From: Planctomycetota bacterium
GTDB taxonomy: Bacteria > Planctomycetota > Planctomycetia > Pirellulales > Pirellulaceae
Length of the DNA stretch: 64,000 nucleotides
Assembly (NCBI GenBank): GCA_027622275.1
Contig: JAQBZB010000011.1
Span: 1-64,000 of the forward strand
Reading direction: 5' to 3'
Under the pieces are notes generated by a model. That model saw nothing but the letters and a program-made list of their open reading frames with translations, was not told where the DNA came from and did not search any database. Below are positions 60,863 through 64,000 of the stretch, piece by piece. The position numbers and the translations under genes were made by a program. Every line of letters starts with the position of its first letter. Within the stretch, counting starts at the first letter, position 1.

Positions 60863-62047
60863 GTGACACTGTCCACGCCTACGTTGAACCCGCCTATCCG
60901 CACGCTGCTTGGGCCGGGACCGAGCGACATTCATCCCCGCGTTTTGCAGGCCATCGGAAAGAACACGGTCGGTCATCTCGATCCGTATTATCTGCAGCTG
61001 ATGGACAACTCGCAGAAGATGCTGCGGGCGCTGTTTCGGACGGAAAATCGCATGACGTTTTCCGTGAGTGCGACGGGCTCGGCGGGGATGGAGGCGACGG
61101 TCGTCAACTTGATCGAGCCCGGCGACTCGATGATCGTTTGCGTCAACGGAGTGTTCGGGGCGCGGATGTGCGACGTCGCGGAGCGCGCTGGTGCGAAGGT
61201 CACGAAAGTGGAACGACCGTGGGGGGAGGTCTTCACACCGGATGACTTAAAAGACGCCTTGGCTCAAGCCAAGCCAAAAGTCGTCGGCATTGTCATGGCC
61301 GAGACTTCAACCGGGGCCTGGCAACCGATCGAAGAGATCTCGCAGTTAGTTCATGATTCGGGCGCGATGCTGTTGGTCGATGCCGTGACGGCACTGGGTG
61401 GCGTTCCCGTCGAGGTGGATAAATGGGGAATCGATGCCATCTACTCGGGAACGCAGAAGTGTTTGAGCTGTCCTCCCGGGTTGGCTCCCGTCTCGTTCAA
61501 CGACCGGGCGATGGCCTCGATCTTGTCGCGGAAGACGAAGGTACAGAGCTGGTATCTCGACGTGACAATGCTCGCCAGCTACTGGGGCTCGGATCGCGTT
61601 TACCATCACACGGCACCGATCAACATGTCCTACGCGCTCTATGAAGCGTTGCAAGTCATTCACGAGGAAGGACTCGATCGCTGCTTCGCACGACACATGC
61701 TGAACCATCAGGCATTGAAGGCTGGATTGTCGGCGCTGGGAATCGAGTACGCGGCACAAGAAGGACATCAGCTTCCCATGTTGAACGCCGTTCGCGTCCC
61801 GGAAGGCGTCGACGATGCGCGGGTTCGCGGCGATTTGCTGAACCGGTTCGGGATCGAGATCGGGTCGGGACTTGGCGCGTTCAAGGGGAAAGTCTGGCGG
61901 ATCGGGCTGATGGGATACGGGTCACGGGCAGCCAACGTGCTGCTATTCCTTTCCGCCCTCGAACAACTGCTCGCTGAGCAAGGTTACAAGTTCGATCACG
62001 GTGCCAGCATCGCTGCGGCGACCGCCCGGTATAGCGAGAGCCGGTAA
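60863..62047 (+). CDS. Class V aminotransferase (serine/alanine-glyoxylate type)
   Basis: 394 residues from the GTG at 60863, with GGAGA nine bases upstream; a TTG at 60836 is less likely. Fold type I PLP motifs: LLGPGPSDIHPRVLQAIGK, VSATGSAGMEATVVNLIEPG, AETSTGAWQPIEEI, LLVDAVTALGGVPVEVDKWG, the PLP lysine in YSGTQKCLSCPPGL near residue 197, and the C-terminal WRIGLMGYGSRAANV. This is the alanine-glyoxylate / serine-glyoxylate / serine-pyruvate aminotransferase group. It would interconvert glyoxylate and glycine at the expense of alanine or serine. Confidence 0.9.
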   Translation: MTLSTPTLNPPIRTLLGPGPSDIHPRVLQAIGKNTVGHLDPYYLQLMDNSQKMLRALFRTENRMTFSVSATGSAGMEATVVNLIEPGDSMIVCVNGVFGARMCDVAERAGAKVTKVERPWGEVFTPDDLKDALAQAKPKVVGIVMAETSTGAWQPIEEISQLVHDSGAMLLVDAVTALGGVPVEVDKWGIDAIYSGTQKCLSCPPGLAPVSFNDRAMASILSRKTKVQSWYLDVTMLASYWGSDRVYHHTAPINMSYALYEALQVIHEEGLDRCFARHMLNHQALKAGLSALGIEYAAQEGHQLPMLNAVRVPEGVDDARVRGDLLNRFGIEIGSGLGAFKGKVWRIGLMGYGSRAANVLLFLSALEQLLAEQGYKFDHGASIAAATARYSESR

Positions 62048-62175
62048 AATCGCTGCCCCTTTGCCGTCTCTCGCTGTTTTGCCATAATCAGTGGCTCGCA
62101 TCGGATTACACCCAGCAAAGACGCCCCAGCCACACGATTCCGGTGGCGCGCGAGCCAAGGCGCGGAGAGTCCAAC

Positions 62176-63063
62176 ATGTTCAAGAATCTGTGTACTTCGA
62201 CACTCGGTATCGAGGGCCGTCAAAGTGAAATCATCGAACTGACGTTGACTTATGGCTTTCGCGGGCTCGATTTGGAAATCGATGACTTTGCACAACGGGC
62301 CAAGACCCAGGGACTTGATCAAGCCATCCGTTTCCTAAGCAGTGCCAAGATACGAATCGGCAGCGTCGACTTGCCGGTACGATGGCGCAGCGACGACACA
62401 ACTTATCGAGCTGACTTGGCGGACCTGGACCAGGTCGCCTCCTATGCGGCAACTGCCAAAGTCTATGCGTGCAAGACCGTTGTTTTCTCCGAAAGCGATC
62501 TCTTGCCTTATCACGAGAATTTCGAGCAACATCGCAAACGGCTCGCCGAGATCGCCGAAGTGCTTGGCAAACACGGCATCCGTCTGGCCGTTGGCTTTCA
62601 TGCGGCGGCTGCTCGCCGCGAAGGAAAACAGTTTCAATTCATTCAAGAGGCCAACGCTTTGTCGATGCTGTTGAAGTCTGTTGCCGCGGAGAACGTCGGG
62701 CTGTGGTTGGATACCTGGGACTGGTACGTTGGCGGTGGCACGGTCGATTCGCTGAAAGCCTTCGGAATCGACAAGGTTGCCTATGTGACCATCGCGGATG
62801 CGCCACACGACGTCGACCGTTCGTCACTCACCGAAGAGCAACGAACCATGCCGGCAGAAGATGGTGCGGCGAGCGTTCAAGACATCGTGAATTTGCTCCA
62901 GCAACAGGGCTACAAGGGCCCGCTCACCTTGGCGCCCCACGCGGACTGCTTCACCGGGATGAAAAACGACGACATCCTCAAGCAGTGTCGATCGGCATTG
63001 GACGAGCTTTGCACAGCCACTGAGGGCGACAAGAATCTTGTTTCTGCAGGTACCGGGAAGTAG
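62176..63063 (+). CDS. Cytoplasmic sugar phosphate isomerase/epimerase-like protein
   Basis: 295 residues from the ATG at 62176 (GGAGAG upstream). No signal peptide, unlike the two other xylose-isomerase-like proteins here. Barrel motifs: LTYGFRGLDLEIDDFAQ, IRIGSVDLPVRW, GIRLAVGFHAAAARREGKQF, VGLWLDTWDWYVGGGTVDSL, VAYVTIADAPHD and GYKGPLTLAPHADCFTGMK. The fold is clear, but usual metal ligands are partly changed (VGFHAA in place of a Glu-Asn-His motif, LAPHAD in place of a strand-end Glu). The activity is uncertain. Confidence 0.8.
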   Translation: MFKNLCTSTLGIEGRQSEIIELTLTYGFRGLDLEIDDFAQRAKTQGLDQAIRFLSSAKIRIGSVDLPVRWRSDDTTYRADLADLDQVASYAATAKVYACKTVVFSESDLLPYHENFEQHRKRLAEIAEVLGKHGIRLAVGFHAAAARREGKQFQFIQEANALSMLLKSVAAENVGLWLDTWDWYVGGGTVDSLKAFGIDKVAYVTIADAPHDVDRSSLTEEQRTMPAEDGAASVQDIVNLLQQQGYKGPLTLAPHADCFTGMKNDDILKQCRSALDELCTATEGDKNLVSAGTGK

Positions 63064-63110
63064 CTGAAGCCGCGAGGCTTTAGAACGCCCGAAATCTCAC
63101 GCAACTTCGG

Positions 63111-63758
63111 CTACTCGTGTCCCAGTCGCTTCGTTGCACGTCGAATCTCGGTTGACGAAATGTCATGCTGAAACTCTTCTTCACTCACTTCGCGACAGAC
63201 CCCACGTAGCGGCTCCGGGATGTTGAGCTGACTGAGCGTGTGAAAGCGGTCGCCCATCGTCCGACCGAACACGAGGAATCGCGAGCCGGTTTCGACGATC
63301 TTCTCCACGGCACGGTCACGGCGTGCGGTGTCGTTGTGGTAATAGCGAACGTCGGCGATCCGCAACATGGTATCCGCCCCGACCACGAAGCTTACAGTGC
63401 CGAAGAGTTGCACTTTCTGTACAAACGTCGCCGCACGCGTCAGGCAGATCGTCTGTTCGTTGCCGAACTGTGAGAGACACTGCTCGATCGCGTCGATATC
63501 CAGCGGCGGTTTATCAACGTTCTCGATCGACAGCTCGAACGCGACCGGAACGCCGAGGGACGCCGCGGCAATCCGAGCCATCTTGCGGTGCCCATCGTGC
63601 AGCGGATTGAACGCACCGGGCAGGACGGCTTGAACCGAGTCAGCCGACTCGCTGATAGCTTCGCCGCCAAGCACCAACGCGCCGAACTCGTCCCGATACA
63701 GCCGCTCGATGGCTTTCAAACGGGCCGCATGAAGATCGCGTTGGCTACCACCGCTCAT
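63111..63758 (-). CDS. NadD-like nucleotidyltransferase
   Basis: 215 residues from the ATG at 63758, which overlaps the stop of the upstream CinA/PncC gene (ATGA). The nucleotidyltransferase core is clear: VLPGAFNPLHDGHRKMARIA (T/H-x-G-H site as HDGH), VSFVVGADTMLRIADVRYYH, and the late ISSTEIRRATKR. It resembles nicotinate/nicotinamide mononucleotide adenylyltransferases. The first roughly 45 residues are an added helix. Coupling to PncC suggests NAD recycling (see findings). Confidence 0.75.
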   Translation of the reverse strand: MSGGSQRDLHAARLKAIERLYRDEFGALVLGGEAISESADSVQAVLPGAFNPLHDGHRKMARIAAASLGVPVAFELSIENVDKPPLDIDAIEQCLSQFGNEQTICLTRAATFVQKVQLFGTVSFVVGADTMLRIADVRYYHNDTARRDRAVEKIVETGSRFLVFGRTMGDRFHTLSQLNIPEPLRGVCREVSEEEFQHDISSTEIRRATKRLGHE

Positions 63759-64000
63759 CGGTTTTCGTACCAAGAGTTAATCGCATCGAGCAACCGTCGT
63801 AGAACCAGTGCCGCCGCTTCTCGTTGCCGCGGTGCCCTCGATTCGGCGGCCAGCACGTGTCGCGACGCTGTCACAGTCACGACAGAGCCAGAGTGATCGT
63901 GCGTACGGCGAGCAATTCCAATATAGACAAGTCCATCCAGTCGCTTCGGCGCATGGGGGCCCAGATGTCCGGTGACCGAAGCGGACCAATCCGCTTCCGG
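63755..64000 (-). CDS. cinA: CinA C-terminal / PncC-type nicotinamide-nucleotide amidase (partial)
   Basis: The last 81 codons of a gene that runs off the right edge. The minus-strand translation reads PEADWSASVTGHLGPHAPKR, LDGLVYIGIARRTHD, then a helix AAALVLRRLLDAINSWYENR and stop. This is the end of the CinA_C amidase domain (GHLGP and LDGLVY are typical). PncC deamidates nicotinamide mononucleotide to the nicotinate form. Whether the CinA N-terminal domain is also present cannot be seen. Confidence 0.8.
   Translation of the reverse strand, partial: PEADWSASVTGHLGPHAPKRLDGLVYIGIARRTHDHSGSVVTVTASRHVLAAESRAPRQREAAALVLRRLLDAINSWYENR

Overview
The window looks like chromosome from a Planctomycetota bacterium, most likely a Pirellulales-type aquatic or soil planctomycete. 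The evidence is the protein families: a planctomycete cytochrome c/DUF1549/LamG/DUF1553 protein with a DUF1501 partner, a glucose/sorbosone-dehydrogenase-like protein fused to several CxxCH heme domains, Tat-type sugar-phosphate-isomerase-like proteins, FG-GAP/VCBS propellers, tandem FGE-sulfatase domains, a TIGR03067-like domain, ECF sigma factors beside a Ser/Thr kinase with a TPR tail, and a DUF11 lipoprotein. GC is high, so long antisense frames are common and were discarded. I found no tRNA, rRNA or CRISPR array.

Layout. 0-4.4 kb: secreted heme/dehydrogenase protein and a TIM-barrel hydrolase (minus). 4.5-11.4 kb: DUF1501 fragment, then an ArsR-type regulator with a perfect 20-bp operator-like palindrome at its start, translationally coupled to a secreted propeller hydrolase, a tandem FGE-domain protein, a beta-helix protein with a ladder of eight N-x-C-[YF]-x-N rungs, and another FGE-domain protein. 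11.5-13.3 kb: a flavin monooxygenase gene interrupted by two in-frame stop codons. 13.4-21.5 kb: minus-strand secreted proteins, including two related FG-GAP proteins (one 5'-truncated), a xylose-isomerase-like protein and an HSL-type esterase. 21.6-28.1 kb: SNF2 helicase, AlbA_2/HATPase protein and ParA-like ATPase, one direction and closely spaced. 28.3-36.3 kb: a DUF1501 gene and its usual DUF1549/DUF1553 partner, here separated by an exonuclease III gene and a TcmP (frameshifted) / three-Cys-motif DUF5131 pair. 36.3-42.3 kb: remnants, a csrA-like gene behind an attenuator-like leader, a doubly frameshifted ECF sigma factor gene, and small secreted proteins separated by clear intrinsic terminators. 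42.7-48.7 kb: RTX-repeat protein, ECF sigma, Ser/Thr kinase cut short at an inverted-repeat element, outer-surface protein, second kinase fragment. 48.7-64 kb: secreted and envelope proteins, a TerB-like protein, a stand-alone LigD-type phosphoesterase-like protein, a C39-like/zinc-protease fusion, a c-type cytochrome, an isochorismatase-like hydrolase, a class V aminotransferase, two isomerase-like TIM barrels, and a coupled CinA/PncC plus nucleotidyltransferase pair at the right edge.

Two themes run across the window. First, gene decay: at least six loci are fragments or carry single-base frameshifts or nonsense codons in otherwise well-conserved frames. Second, long GC-rich hairpins of unrelated sequence sit within about 110 bases downstream of stop codons again and again, which suggests a REP-like or terminator-like system at gene ends.

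The best candidates for an undescribed system are the ArsR-controlled FGE/beta-helix operon and the SNF2-AlbA_2-ParA cassette with the nearby TcmP/DUF5131 pair.
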